Assembly: GCF_002556635.1 (NCBI RefSeq)
Contig: NZ_MWMO01000007.1
Span: forward strand, 62,001 to 126,000
Length of the DNA: 64,000 bases
Direction: 5' to 3'
Source: Novosphingobium sp. PC22D
Lineage (GTDB): Bacteria > Pseudomonadota > Alphaproteobacteria > Sphingomonadales > Sphingomonadaceae
Shown: positions 8,656 to 17,120 of the stretch, piece by piece
Layout of the letters: every line of letters starts with the position of its first letter
Numbering within the stretch: the first letter of the stretch is position 1
The notes under the pieces: model-generated
What the model saw: the letters and a program-made list of their open reading frames with translations, nothing else
Told to the model about the DNA's origin: nothing
The model's database searches: none
Translations under genes and position numbers: made by a program

Positions 8656-10320
8656 ATGAAAGACATTGCCAGTTGGAACGAGGGTGACTGGATCGCGGCG
8701 GTCGGGGTCGCCGCCTTGCTGGTCTTTCTGGCGATCGGCGGCTACGCCGTCACCCGCAGCAAGCCGGAATTCGCGGGCCACCCCAAGGGCCTGTACATCC
8801 TGTTCTTCGCCGAGATGTGGGAGCGCTTCTCCTATTACGGGATGCGCGCCCTGCTGACGCTCTACCTGGTCAAGCACTGGCTCTACAGCGACGGCAGCGC
8901 CAATCTGATCTACGGGTCCTATACCGCGCTCGTCTATATCACTCCGGTGCTCGGCGGCTGGCTTGCGGACCGCTTTCTCGGCCAGCGCAAGGCGGTGATG
9001 TTCGGCGCGGTGCTGCTGACCATCGGCCACTTGTGCATGGCCTTCGAGGGCGACGGTTCGGGCTACCAGAACGATCCGACGCTCAACGTGTTCTGGCTGG
9101 CGCTCAGCTTCATCATCGTCGGCGCCGGCTTTCTGAAAGCCAACATTTCGGTGATCGTCGGGCAACTCTACCGGCGGACCGACACGCGCCGCGACAGCGC
9201 CTATACGATCTTCTACATCGGCATCAACGTCGGCGCGGCGATCGGCACCATCATCGCCGGCTACCTCGGCGAGACGCTGGGCTGGGCCTATGGCTTCGGC
9301 GCGGCCGGCATCGGCATGCTGCTGGGCCTGATCGTGTTCGTCGTGGGCAAGCCCCTCCTGCTGGGGCGCGGCGAGGCGCCGGACCCCGCGCGTCTCGCGG
9401 CACCGGTCGCCGGAATCAAGCTGGAATGGCTGCTCTATCTGCTGGGCGTCGGCGGCGTCGCGGTGATCTGGGTCCTGATCCAGCTCCAGAGCATCGTGGG
9501 CTGGCTGATGCTCCTCGCGGGGGCTGCGCTCATCGTCTATGTCGTCAAGGAAGCGCTGAAGCTCGAGCCGGACGCGCGCGACCGGATCTTCGCCGCTGTC
9601 TTCCTGATCCTGCTGCAGCCCGTTTTCTGGGGCCTGTTCGAACAGGCGGGCGGGTCGATCAACCTCTTCACCGACCGCTTCGTCGATCGGCAGGGCGTGC
9701 CGGCCTCGCTGTTCCAGTCGATCAATCCCATCTACATCATCCTGCTGGGCCCAATCTTCGGCCTGCTCTGGCCGCTGCTGGCGAGCCGGGGGCTGGAGCC
9801 TTCCACGCCCGCGAAGATGGGGCTTGGCATCGTTCAGCTCGGCTTCGCCTTCGTGGTCCTGGTCTGGGGCGCGAACGCCGCCGGGCCGGACGCGCTCGTC
9901 CCGGTCGTGTTCATCTTCCTACTCTACCTGTTCCAGACCACCGGCGAGCTTTGCCTGTCCCCGGTGGGGCTGTCCGCGATGAACCGCCTTTCGCCGCTGC
10001 ACATGGCGAGCCTGATCATGGCCGCCTGGTTCTTCGGTACGGCGGGCGGCAACTTCGTCGCCGGTCTGATCGGCTCGATCATGGGCGAGGGCGAGGGCGG
10101 CGAGATCACCCGCGAGGCCGCGTTGCACGTCTACTGGACGATCGGCCTCGTCGCGATGGGCATCGGTGCCGCCGTGGTCGTGGTATCGCCGCTGGTGAAG
10201 CGGCTGATGCATCTCGACACGCTGCGCGACGACGATGTCGGCGACGACCTTCTGGGGCAGTCGGAAATGGGGATCGAGAATCAGGAAGCCGGAATGCGTC
10301 CGGCCGTTCGGCCGCAGTAA
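8656..10320 (+). CDS. Proton-dependent oligopeptide (POT/PTR2) transporter
   Basis: Imports di- and tripeptides with protons across the inner membrane. 554 residues with about 13-14 hydrophobic segments. All POT hallmarks are present: the ExxERFxYYG motif in FFAEMWERFSYYGMRALL (about residues 53-70), the first PTR2 signature GGWLADRFLGQRKAV (about 102-116) and the second FYIGINVGAAIG (about 190-205). ATG 8656 is chosen because the conserved N-terminus follows directly; the open frame upstream (from 8467) covers the promoter region and has no conserved content. Followed by two secreted amidohydrolases, compatible with use of peptides or amino-acid conjugates. Confidence 0.94.
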   Translation: MKDIASWNEGDWIAAVGVAALLVFLAIGGYAVTRSKPEFAGHPKGLYILFFAEMWERFSYYGMRALLTLYLVKHWLYSDGSANLIYGSYTALVYITPVLGGWLADRFLGQRKAVMFGAVLLTIGHLCMAFEGDGSGYQNDPTLNVFWLALSFIIVGAGFLKANISVIVGQLYRRTDTRRDSAYTIFYIGINVGAAIGTIIAGYLGETLGWAYGFGAAGIGMLLGLIVFVVGKPLLLGRGEAPDPARLAAPVAGIKLEWLLYLLGVGGVAVIWVLIQLQSIVGWLMLLAGAALIVYVVKEALKLEPDARDRIFAAVFLILLQPVFWGLFEQAGGSINLFTDRFVDRQGVPASLFQSINPIYIILLGPIFGLLWPLLASRGLEPSTPAKMGLGIVQLGFAFVVLVWGANAAGPDALVPVVFIFLLYLFQTTGELCLSPVGLSAMNRLSPLHMASLIMAAWFFGTAGGNFVAGLIGSIMGEGEGGEITREAALHVYWTIGLVAMGIGAAVVVVSPLVKRLMHLDTLRDDDVGDDLLGQSEMGIENQEAGMRPAVRPQ

Positions 10321-10388
10321 GAGCGGTCGTCGAGACGTGCGGAGCGGCCTTCGCGGCGCCTCTTCGCGGCAGATACGGGGGTAAGAGT

Positions 10389-11774
10389 ATGAGTGGAAGG
10401 ATACGCGTCGCGAAATGGGGCTGCGCCTTGCTGGCGGGTCTGGCGCTCAGCGCCTGCGCGAGCGACGGGGGGAGCGGCAAGGCCAAGTCGGCCTCGGGCG
10501 CGCCCGCCGAGGCGCCCTACCCCTCGACCTATCAGCCCTATCCGGGCACGCCCACCGCGCTGGTCGGCGCGACCGTCTTCGACGGCGCGGGCGGCCGGAT
10601 CGACAACGGCACGGTCCTGTTCGAGAACGGCAGGATCGCCGCCGTCGGCGGTCCCGATCTGGCGGTTCCCGCGGGCTTCACTCGGATCGACGGCAGCGGC
10701 AAGTTTGTCACGCCCGGGGTGATCGACATCCATTCGCACCTCGGCGACTATCCCACTCCGTCGGTCGCCGCGCATTCCGACGGCAACGAGGCGACCGACC
10801 CGGCCACGCCCGACGTCTGGGCCGAGCATTCGGTCTGGCCGCAGGACCCCGGCTTCACCCGCGCGCTCGCCAACGGCGGGATCACCAGCCTGCAGATCCT
10901 GCCCGGCTCGGCGAACCTCATGGGCGGCCGCTCGGTCACGCTCAAGAACGTGCCCAGCCGCACGGTGCAGGGGATGAAGTTTCCCGGCGCGCCCTATTCG
11001 CTCAAGATGGCCTGCGGCGAGAATCCCAAGCGGGTCTACGGCTCCAAGGGCCGCAAACCCTCGACGCGGATGGGCAATTTCGCGGTCAACCGCCAGACCT
11101 GGATCGACGCGCAGGCCTACATGGACGGCGACCATGCCAAGCGCGATCTCGGTAACGAGACGCTCGAAGGCGTGCTCAAGGGCGAGATCCTCGTCCAGAA
11201 CCACTGCTACCGCGCCGACGAGATGGCGCTCGTACTCGATATGGCGAAGGAGTTCGGCTACAAGGTCGCCGCCTTCCACCACGCGGTCGAAAGCTACAAG
11301 ATCGCCGACCTGCTGCGCGAGGCGGGGGTCTGCTCGGCGGTATGGGCCGACTGGTACGGCTTCAAGATGGAAGCCTACGACGCCATCCCCGAAAACGCCG
11401 CGCTGATCGCCAAGGAAGGGGCCTGCGTCGTGATCCACTCGGACGACGAGAACGGTATCCAGCGGCTCAACCAGGAAGCGGCCAAGGCGCAGGCCGACGG
11501 CCGGCGCATGGGGATCGACATCCCCGACGAAGTCGTCGTCGGCTGGTTCACGCTCAACGCGGCGAAGGCGATGGGCATCGGCGACCGGACCGGAAGTCTC
11601 GAATCGGGCAAGATGGCCGACGTGGTGCTGTGGAACGGCGATCCGCTCTCGGTCTATTCGCGGCCCGAGAAGGTCTGGATCGACGGCGCGCTGATGTACG
11701 ACGCGCTCGACCGCAAGCGGCGGCCGGTGAGCGATTTCGAGCTTGGCCAGCCCGGTGAGGGAGACGTGAAATGA
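10389..11774 (+). CDS. Amidohydrolase-superfamily lipoprotein
   Basis: 461 residues. The signal peptide ends in a lipobox (LALSAC, Cys about residue 20), so the protein should be membrane-anchored in the periplasm. The amidohydrolase fold is shown by the strand GKFVTPGVIDIHSHLGDY with the metal-binding HxH (IDIHSHL), by later His and Asp ligands in FHHAVES and VIHSDDENG, and by the closing NAAKAMGIGDRTGSLESGKMADVVLWNGDPLS region typical of imidazolonepropionase-like enzymes. The substrate is unknown; cyclic amides or N-acyl amino acids are usual in the family. The second amidohydrolase gene overlaps its stop by 4 bp. Confidence 0.9.
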   Translation: MSGRIRVAKWGCALLAGLALSACASDGGSGKAKSASGAPAEAPYPSTYQPYPGTPTALVGATVFDGAGGRIDNGTVLFENGRIAAVGGPDLAVPAGFTRIDGSGKFVTPGVIDIHSHLGDYPTPSVAAHSDGNEATDPATPDVWAEHSVWPQDPGFTRALANGGITSLQILPGSANLMGGRSVTLKNVPSRTVQGMKFPGAPYSLKMACGENPKRVYGSKGRKPSTRMGNFAVNRQTWIDAQAYMDGDHAKRDLGNETLEGVLKGEILVQNHCYRADEMALVLDMAKEFGYKVAAFHHAVESYKIADLLREAGVCSAVWADWYGFKMEAYDAIPENAALIAKEGACVVIHSDDENGIQRLNQEAAKAQADGRRMGIDIPDEVVVGWFTLNAAKAMGIGDRTGSLESGKMADVVLWNGDPLSVYSRPEKVWIDGALMYDALDRKRRPVSDFELGQPGEGDVK

Positions 11775-13153
11775 AGCGCTTCACTCTCGCGGCGATCGCC
11801 GCGCTCGCGTTGATCCTTCCCGCCGCCGCGCAGGCGCAGGACTTCGCCGTGACCGGCGCGACCGTCGGCACCGGCGACGGCGGCGAGCCGATCGAGAACG
11901 CCACGGTCGTGGTGCGCGGCGGCCGCATCGTCGCGGTCGGCACCGGCGTGGCCGTCCCCGCAGGTGTGCAGGTGATCGACGGCACGGGAACCTGGGTGAC
12001 GCCCGGCCTCTTCGCCGCCGTCACCGACCTCGGTCTCTACGACGTCATGGCCGTGTCCGACAGCAACGACACCGAGGCGGGCGATTCGCCCTTCAACGCC
12101 GCGCTCGACGCGGCTCCGGCGATCAACTCGGCCTCGCAGGACATCGCGGTCAGCCGCGAGGGCGGCGTGACGCGCGCGACGGTCGCGCCCGATGCGGGCT
12201 CCTCGATCTTCGCGGGGCAGGGCGCGGTGATCGATCTTGGCGCCGACCGCGAAGCGGTTGTGCGCCCCCGCGCCTTCCAGTTCGTCGAACTGGGCGAATA
12301 CGGCGCGCGGCGCGCCGGCGGCAGCCGCACCGCGGCGCACGCGCTGTTCCGCAACGCGCTGCGCGAAGCCCGCGCCTACGGTGCGCGCGCTGCAATTCCG
12401 GGCCGGGCCTCGCGCCCCGATCCGCTGCGCACCGGCGACGACCTTCCGGTCGATCCGCGCCTGGCCGGCTCCGACAGCGCCGAGCGCAGCGCCGACGTGC
12501 TGCTCACCCGCTTCGACGCCGCCGCGCTGGTGCCGGTGATCGAAGGCCGCCAACCGCTCTACGTCCATGTCGAGCGGGCCTCTGACATCCTCTCGGTGAT
12601 CGATCTCAAGCGCGAGTTTCCCAAGCTCGACCTCGTGATCGTGGGCGCGAGCGAGGGCTGGGAAGTCGCGCCGCAGATCGCCGCCTCGGGGATTCCCGTG
12701 ATCGCCGCCGCGCTCAACGACCTTCCCGCCAAGTTCGAGCAGCTCGCCTCGACCCAGTCGAACGTGGGCCGGATGAAGCAGGCGGGCGTCAAGGTCGCGA
12801 TCGGGCCGTTCGACGGCGACAACCACCCACGCTACGCACCGCAATACGCGGGCAACCTGGTGGCGCTCTCGAAGCTGCCGGGCGCGGCGGGGCTCACCTG
12901 GGGCGAGGCGCTCGCGGCGATCACCTCGATTCCGGCCGAGATCAGCGGCATGGGCGGCCGCAACGGCGTGCTCAAGGCCGGCGCGGCGGGCGATGTGGTG
13001 ATCTGGGACGGCGATCCGCTCGAAGTTTCCTCGGCGCCCGTGAAGGTCTTCATCGACGGCGTGGAGCAGCCGCTCGCGAACCACCAGAGCCGCCTCAGGC
13101 AACGCTACCGCGATCTCGACGAGAGCGACCAGCCCAAGGCCTACGACTGGTAG
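11771..13153 (+). CDS. Secreted amidohydrolase-like protein lacking the HxH metal motif
   Basis: 460 residues with a clear Sec signal peptide (MKRFTLAAIAALALILPAAAQAQ). It shares the small N-terminal beta domain and the C-terminal GMGGRNGVLKAGAAGDVVIWDGDPLE region with its neighbour. Where the neighbour has the metal-binding HxH (IDIHSHL), this one reads TPGLFAAVTDLGLYDV, without either histidine. It may be a non-catalytic partner in a heteromeric complex with the upstream enzyme or use an unusual metal site. Coupled to the upstream gene by an ATGA overlap. No frameshift is seen, so it is not an obvious pseudogene. Confidence 0.85.
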   Translation: MKRFTLAAIAALALILPAAAQAQDFAVTGATVGTGDGGEPIENATVVVRGGRIVAVGTGVAVPAGVQVIDGTGTWVTPGLFAAVTDLGLYDVMAVSDSNDTEAGDSPFNAALDAAPAINSASQDIAVSREGGVTRATVAPDAGSSIFAGQGAVIDLGADREAVVRPRAFQFVELGEYGARRAGGSRTAAHALFRNALREARAYGARAAIPGRASRPDPLRTGDDLPVDPRLAGSDSAERSADVLLTRFDAAALVPVIEGRQPLYVHVERASDILSVIDLKREFPKLDLVIVGASEGWEVAPQIAASGIPVIAAALNDLPAKFEQLASTQSNVGRMKQAGVKVAIGPFDGDNHPRYAPQYAGNLVALSKLPGAAGLTWGEALAAITSIPAEISGMGGRNGVLKAGAAGDVVIWDGDPLEVSSAPVKVFIDGVEQPLANHQSRLRQRYRDLDESDQPKAYDW

Positions 13154-13357
13154 GCGCCGGCCGCGCGCATTCGAGACCCCGTCGTTCCCCGACAGGTCGG
13201 AACGGCGAGGCTTGAATTGCCGAGCGCAATGCCGGCAACGCGCATCAATTCAGAGACAGCGGACCGTCCGGATACGGCTACATAGCAGTCGGACGAGGTG
13301 CGGGCCGGGCGTTCGCTCCCCACGACTTTCCGGCCATCGGCTCTGATCCCGCCATAT

Positions 13358-13390
13358 CCCCATAGGGGCCATACCTCGAGTCGGTATGGC
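13358..13390. terminator. Nested inverted repeats after the HIT gene
   Basis: A perfect 8-bp inverted repeat, GCCATACC at 13368-13375 and GGTATGGC at 13383-13390 with a 7-base loop, abuts the stop codon of the HIT gene. An adjacent CCCCATAGGGG palindrome lies at about 13356-13367. Position between the convergent amidohydrolase operon and HIT gene suits a terminator. Confidence 0.45.
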
Positions 13391-13828
13391 TTATACTGGC
13401 GTGTCGAAATTCCCCTTCAGCCACGCGACCAGCGCGGCGAGGCCGTCTCCCTCCAGCGCGACCGCGTGGCCGAGATCGGGGACCTTGGGCCAGCCCACGT
13501 CGACGAACTCGCGGCCCTGCCATTCGCGCGCGCCCTCGTAGCGCGGGATGACGTGGAAGTGGACCTCGCGGTCGACCATCATCAGCATCAGGTAGTTGAG
13601 CTTGGCATAGCCGACCGCCTTGCCGAGCGCGGCCTCGATCGCGGTGGTGGCCTGCTTGAGCCCGGCATGCGCCTCGATCGGCAAGTCCGAGAAGGCCGTC
13701 GCGTCGGACTTCGCGGCGAGCACCAGCGACCCCAGCGTCGGCTGAGCGGGTCGCGCCAGCACCACCCAGTGGTCGAACTCGGCGACCAGCGTGGCCGGAT
13801 AGCCGAATTTCTCGATCGTCGGGTTCAT
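13391..13828 (-). CDS. HIT-family protein
   Basis: 145-residue histidine-triad protein, a nucleotide hydrolase or transferase fold. The active-site pattern HxHxxP-like is seen in DREVHFHVIPRYEGARE (about residues 84-100), and the helix AALGKAVGYAKLNYLMLMM precedes it. Classical HIT proteins carry HxHxHxx; here the final histidine is replaced (VHFHVIPRY), as in several branched HIT groups that act on dinucleoside polyphosphates or are uncharacterised. The ATG at 13828 is chosen because conservation begins at MNPTIEKFG. It is 13 bp downstream of the CDP-alcohol phosphotransferase on the same strand and is probably in that operon. Confidence 0.85.
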   Translation of the reverse strand: MNPTIEKFGYPATLVAEFDHWVVLARPAQPTLGSLVLAAKSDATAFSDLPIEAHAGLKQATTAIEAALGKAVGYAKLNYLMLMMVDREVHFHVIPRYEGAREWQGREFVDVGWPKVPDLGHAVALEGDGLAALVAWLKGNFDTPV

Positions 13829-13841
13829 CGCCGTGTCTCCC

Positions 13842-14975
13842 TCAAGCGTCGGACAGCCATGAGGTGATCGTACCGCCTCGCGCGCGAACGATCCATGCCT
13901 GGACCAGCCGCACGGCATGGACGAGGCACGAGATCGCCGTCCACCATGCCACCGCGATCAGGCCGAGGTCGGGCCGGGCGAACAGCATCGCGACGAACAG
14001 TATCACCATGTTCGGGTTGCGCCGCGCGGTGATCAGCCGGAAGCGGCTGTCGAAGCGCCGCCACACGTGGATGTGCATTCCCCCGTTCTGGCGGATGAAC
14101 ACGCCTTCGATCGCGCGCTGGACGAGATAGCCGCCCTGGATCGCGCCCTGCACCCACCAGAAGGTCACAGGGTCGTACGCGAGGCCCCAGGCCGCGAGCC
14201 CCGTCGCCCAGAACCACCACCAGAACGGCGGGTGAACGAGGTCGATGCCGTGGTCAAACACGTTGCCCCAGCTCGATGAGGTGATCGTGCACCGCGCCAG
14301 CTTGCCGTCGACGGTGTCGAGCACCATGAACACCAGCCCCAGCGCCATGCCCGGCCAGTAATGCCCATAGGCGAAGCACACGGTCGCGGCGACGCACAGG
14401 AACGCCCCGATCGCGGTCACCATGTTCGGCGTCATCCCGATCCGCGCCGCCAGGCGGGTGAGCACCAGCGCCCATTCGGGCCACAGGTACTTGGTGAGCA
14501 CGTCGGTGACGCCCTTGTAGGCGCCGAAATAGCTGGCCCGCTCGATCCGGCGCACCGTGTCCGGGCGCAGCTCGGTAAGGAACGGGGTCTCGCGCTTCCT
14601 GAGCTGCTTGTTCTCGATCGTCGGACCCTGCTCGTAGGCGAGCACGTCGAAGCCGTCCGCCGCGAGCGGGCATCCTTCGCGCATGGCCGCTGCGATCCGC
14701 GCCGCCTGCGCGCCGTCGCGCGCATGGGCGAGCGCCGGAACACCGTGCGCGGCGAGCACGGTGCCGGGATGCGCGGCGACATGGCGGAACCAGGCGGGGT
14801 CGAACGCGAAGGCGGCATTGGCGAGCAGGCGCGGTCCGCTCGCGGCGCCCTCGGCCATGGCGAGGCCGGAGGCTTTCGCGAGCCGTCGCGTGCGCTCGTG
14901 CATCGTCAGGCCCCAAAGCCGCGTCGGATTGTCCCCGACCGTCTCGACGTCCGGCATGCTGATAGGCTCTCCCAT
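13842..14975 (-). CDS. CDP-alcohol phosphatidyltransferase family protein with extra N-terminal domain
   Basis: Inner-membrane enzyme that transfers a phospho-alcohol from a CDP-linked donor. The invariant motif is complete: D220xxD223G224xxA227R228...G237xxxD241xxxD245 (DTVDGKLAR...GNVFDHGID), with hydrophobic helices on either side. About 150 residues precede the catalytic membrane part; this N-terminal region (PGTVLAAHGVPALAHARDG, then RRIERASYFGAYKGVTDVL) resembles the arrangement of two-domain inositol-phosphate transferases, where a nucleotidyltransferase-like part is followed by the membrane domain. It is divergent from a lipid kinase, NTase-like and NTP-transferase operon, suggesting a shared head-group pathway. 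Substrates are inferred only. Confidence 0.85.
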   Translation of the reverse strand: MGEPISMPDVETVGDNPTRLWGLTMHERTRRLAKASGLAMAEGAASGPRLLANAAFAFDPAWFRHVAAHPGTVLAAHGVPALAHARDGAQAARIAAAMREGCPLAADGFDVLAYEQGPTIENKQLRKRETPFLTELRPDTVRRIERASYFGAYKGVTDVLTKYLWPEWALVLTRLAARIGMTPNMVTAIGAFLCVAATVCFAYGHYWPGMALGLVFMVLDTVDGKLARCTITSSSWGNVFDHGIDLVHPPFWWWFWATGLAAWGLAYDPVTFWWVQGAIQGGYLVQRAIEGVFIRQNGGMHIHVWRRFDSRFRLITARRNPNMVILFVAMLFARPDLGLIAVAWWTAISCLVHAVRLVQAWIVRARGGTITSWLSDA

Positions 14976-15033
14976 GGCGCGCCGCCCTTAGGCGAGCGCG
15001 GGGTTTCTGGCAATCGCGTGACGCATGGGCATC

Positions 15034-15063
15034 CCCGTTCAGGCCCGTTCAGGCCCGTTCAGG
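15034..15063. repeat. Three tandem copies of a 10-bp unit
   Basis: The unit CCCGTTCAGG occurs three times without gaps at 15034-15043, 15044-15053 and 15054-15063. It lies in the 193-bp gap between the divergent CDP-alcohol phosphotransferase and lipid kinase genes. It could be regulator half-sites at helical-turn spacing or just slipped-strand duplication. Confidence 0.8.
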
Positions 15064-15168
15064 CAAGGTAAGTTCGTAGCCGGATAACAGGGAAGGCGAG
15101 CAATAATTTTGTAACAAAGTTGGGGCTGTAGCCGTTTTCTTGATGATTTTCGCCGACCCCGCGACTAA

Positions 15169-16224
15169 ATGAGCCCCGAAGTGCACGGAACGATCTACGA
15201 ACTCGACACGCTGCGTCTGTTCGAGCAGCCCTCGTCGCGAACGCTCGCGCGCCCCTCGCGCTATGTGCCGCGCGGCCGTGCGGTGCCGCTCGTGGGCATC
15301 GTGCGCAATCCGCGCAGCCACCGCAACAAGGGCCACGAGCCCGAGCTGGCCGATTGTTCGAACATCCTCACCGAAACGCCGCGCACGCGCGAGGCGCTGC
15401 ATGCGTGCCTCGCAGAATTCGCCGAGCGCGGCATCGATTATCTCGTGGTGGATGGCGGCGACGGCACCGTGCGCGACGTGCTGAGCTGCGGGGCCGAGAT
15501 CTTCGGCGCGGTCTGGCCGCGCCTGATCGTGCTGCCCAAGGGCAAGACCAACGCGCTCACCGTCGATCTCGGGTTGCCCAACCGCTGGTCGCTGGCCGAC
15601 GCGCTTGCCGCCGCGCAGCGCGGCAAGGTCGTGCGGCGCAGCCCGCTGCGGATCACCTCCGCCCAGGGCGGCGGCGGCTGCGCGCAGGGCTTCGTGATGG
15701 GCGCGGGCGTGTTCACGCTCGCCACCGAGGCCGGTCAGGAAGCACACCGGCGCGGTGCGTTCAACAGCTTCGCGGTGGCGCTCACCGTGCTCTGGGCGAT
15801 CGTCCAGTCCTTCGCGGGGCGCGCGGGCAACGTCTGGCGTTCGTGCACGCCGATGCGGATCTTCGATCGATCCGCCGGCAGCGAGATTCCGCACGGCGGG
15901 CGCGGCGATCCGGGCGAGCGGTTCCTTGCCGTGGCCACCACCTTCGAGCGCTTTCCGCTCGGCGCAAGGCCCTTCGGCCGCCATCCGGGCGCGGGCATCA
16001 AGCTCGCGGTGATGGACTATCCCGTCCGGCGCCTGCTCGCGCGGCTTCCTGCGATCCTGTTCGGCGGCGGCATGGGCAGGACCGGCCAGAGTGCCGGGCG
16101 CCGCGTCACCGGCGGTCCCTTCGAGTTCGATCTCGGCGGCGCCTTCATCCTGGACGGCGAGGCGTTTCCCGCGGGGCGCTATCTCGTCGACGAAGGCCCG
16201 CAGCTCTCTTTCGTCGTTCCATGA
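15169..16224 (+). CDS. Diacylglycerol/sphingoid-type lipid kinase (DAGK catalytic domain)
   Basis: 351 residues. The DAGK catalytic domain is recognised by VRNPRSHRN at residues 45-53 (nucleotide-binding NP motif), the invariant GGDGT at 96-100 (YLVVDGGDGTVRDVL) and KGKTNALTVDLGLP near 125-138, the position of the family's GTxND motif. Members phosphorylate lipid alcohols: diacylglycerol, sphingosine or ceramide. About 40 residues at the N-terminus are not part of the domain. The next gene starts within its stop codon (ATGA). Sphingomonads make sphingolipids, so ceramide is a possible substrate, but the sequence alone does not show it. Confidence 0.85.
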   Translation: MSPEVHGTIYELDTLRLFEQPSSRTLARPSRYVPRGRAVPLVGIVRNPRSHRNKGHEPELADCSNILTETPRTREALHACLAEFAERGIDYLVVDGGDGTVRDVLSCGAEIFGAVWPRLIVLPKGKTNALTVDLGLPNRWSLADALAAAQRGKVVRRSPLRITSAQGGGGCAQGFVMGAGVFTLATEAGQEAHRRGAFNSFAVALTVLWAIVQSFAGRAGNVWRSCTPMRIFDRSAGSEIPHGGRGDPGERFLAVATTFERFPLGARPFGRHPGAGIKLAVMDYPVRRLLARLPAILFGGGMGRTGQSAGRRVTGGPFEFDLGGAFILDGEAFPAGRYLVDEGPQLSFVVP

Positions 16225-17120
16225 CCGATGGTCTCGAGGCGCGCGTCGCCACCGCGCTTGCGCGGCCCGTCGATCCGGCGGTCCGCGCCTTTGCCGCTGA
16301 ACTGGCGGACGGGGGGCAGGCGCTCGCCGTGCTGTTCTACGGGTCGAATTTGCGGACCGGCTCGCTCGAGGGCGTTCTCGACTTCTACGTCTTGCTGTCG
16401 GGGCCGGTCGAAAGCGGCATCTGGCCGCGCGTCAGCTATCACGAACGAGAGATCGGTGGCACGGTCCTGCGCGCGAAAGTCGCGACGATGACGCTGGCGA
16501 CTTTCCGCGCGGCGGCGGCGGGCGAGACGCTCGACACCACCATCTGGGCCCGCTTCGTGCAGCCCAGCGCGCTCGCCTGGAGCCGCGACGCGGCGGCCGC
16601 GGCCGGAGTCGCCGAGGCGGTCAGCGCCGCCGCCTGCACCGCCGCCCGGCTCGCGGTCGCGCTCGGTCCCGCCAACGCCGCGCCCGACGCCTTCTGGCGG
16701 GCGCTGTTCCGCGCGACGTACGCCGCCGAGTTCCGGTTCGAGAAGGTCGGTCGCGAGGAATCTATCCTCGCCGCCAATCGCGAGCACTTCGACGGCCTGC
16801 TGCCGCTCGCGCTGATCGCGCAGGGGATCGACTACGGGCGCGGCCCGCAAGGTACCATCGCCCCGCGGCTCGCGCCCGCCCGCAAGGCGCAGGTCCTGCG
16901 CTGGTGGCGCCGTCGCCGCCGCTTCGGCAGGCCCTACAACCTCGTGCGGCTGGTGCGCGCCTCGACGACGTTCGACGGCGCGGCGCGCTACGCGGCGTGG
17001 AAAATCGAGCGCCATACCGGCGTGGCGGTGCCGCTCACGCCCTGGCGCGAGCGGCATCCCGTGCTCGCCGCGCCGGGCGTGCTGTGGAAGGTGTGGCGGG
17101 CGAAGCGGTCGCGGGCATGA
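16221..17120 (+). CDS. Uncharacterised protein with nucleotidyltransferase-like motif (Tam41-like?)
   Basis: 299 residues with no close family that I can name with certainty. Near the N-terminus, VLFYGSNLRTGSLEG (about residues 38-51) followed by VLDFYVLLSGP has the layout of the polymerase-beta nucleotidyltransferase fold (GS motif, then a strand with Asp54). The same YGS...D layout is seen in Tam41, the mitochondrial CDP-diacylglycerol synthase, and lengths are similar. The C-terminal third is basic (RKAQVLRWWRRRRRFGRP), which could contact membrane phospholipid. It sits between a lipid kinase and an NTP transferase with 4-bp overlaps on both sides, so a role in activating a phosphorylated lipid with CTP is an attractive inference. 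Confidence 0.6.
   Translation: MTDGLEARVATALARPVDPAVRAFAAELADGGQALAVLFYGSNLRTGSLEGVLDFYVLLSGPVESGIWPRVSYHEREIGGTVLRAKVATMTLATFRAAAAGETLDTTIWARFVQPSALAWSRDAAAAAGVAEAVSAAACTAARLAVALGPANAAPDAFWRALFRATYAAEFRFEKVGREESILAANREHFDGLLPLALIAQGIDYGRGPQGTIAPRLAPARKAQVLRWWRRRRRFGRPYNLVRLVRASTTFDGAARYAAWKIERHTGVAVPLTPWRERHPVLAAPGVLWKVWRAKRSRA

Noticed and set aside
8817..10388. Upstream extension of the amidohydrolase frame (985 codons in total)
   Set aside because: It overlaps the POT transporter in another frame; the lipoprotein signal begins at 10389.
15034..15063. CRISPR-like array
   Set aside because: Units are 10 bp and adjacent without spacers.
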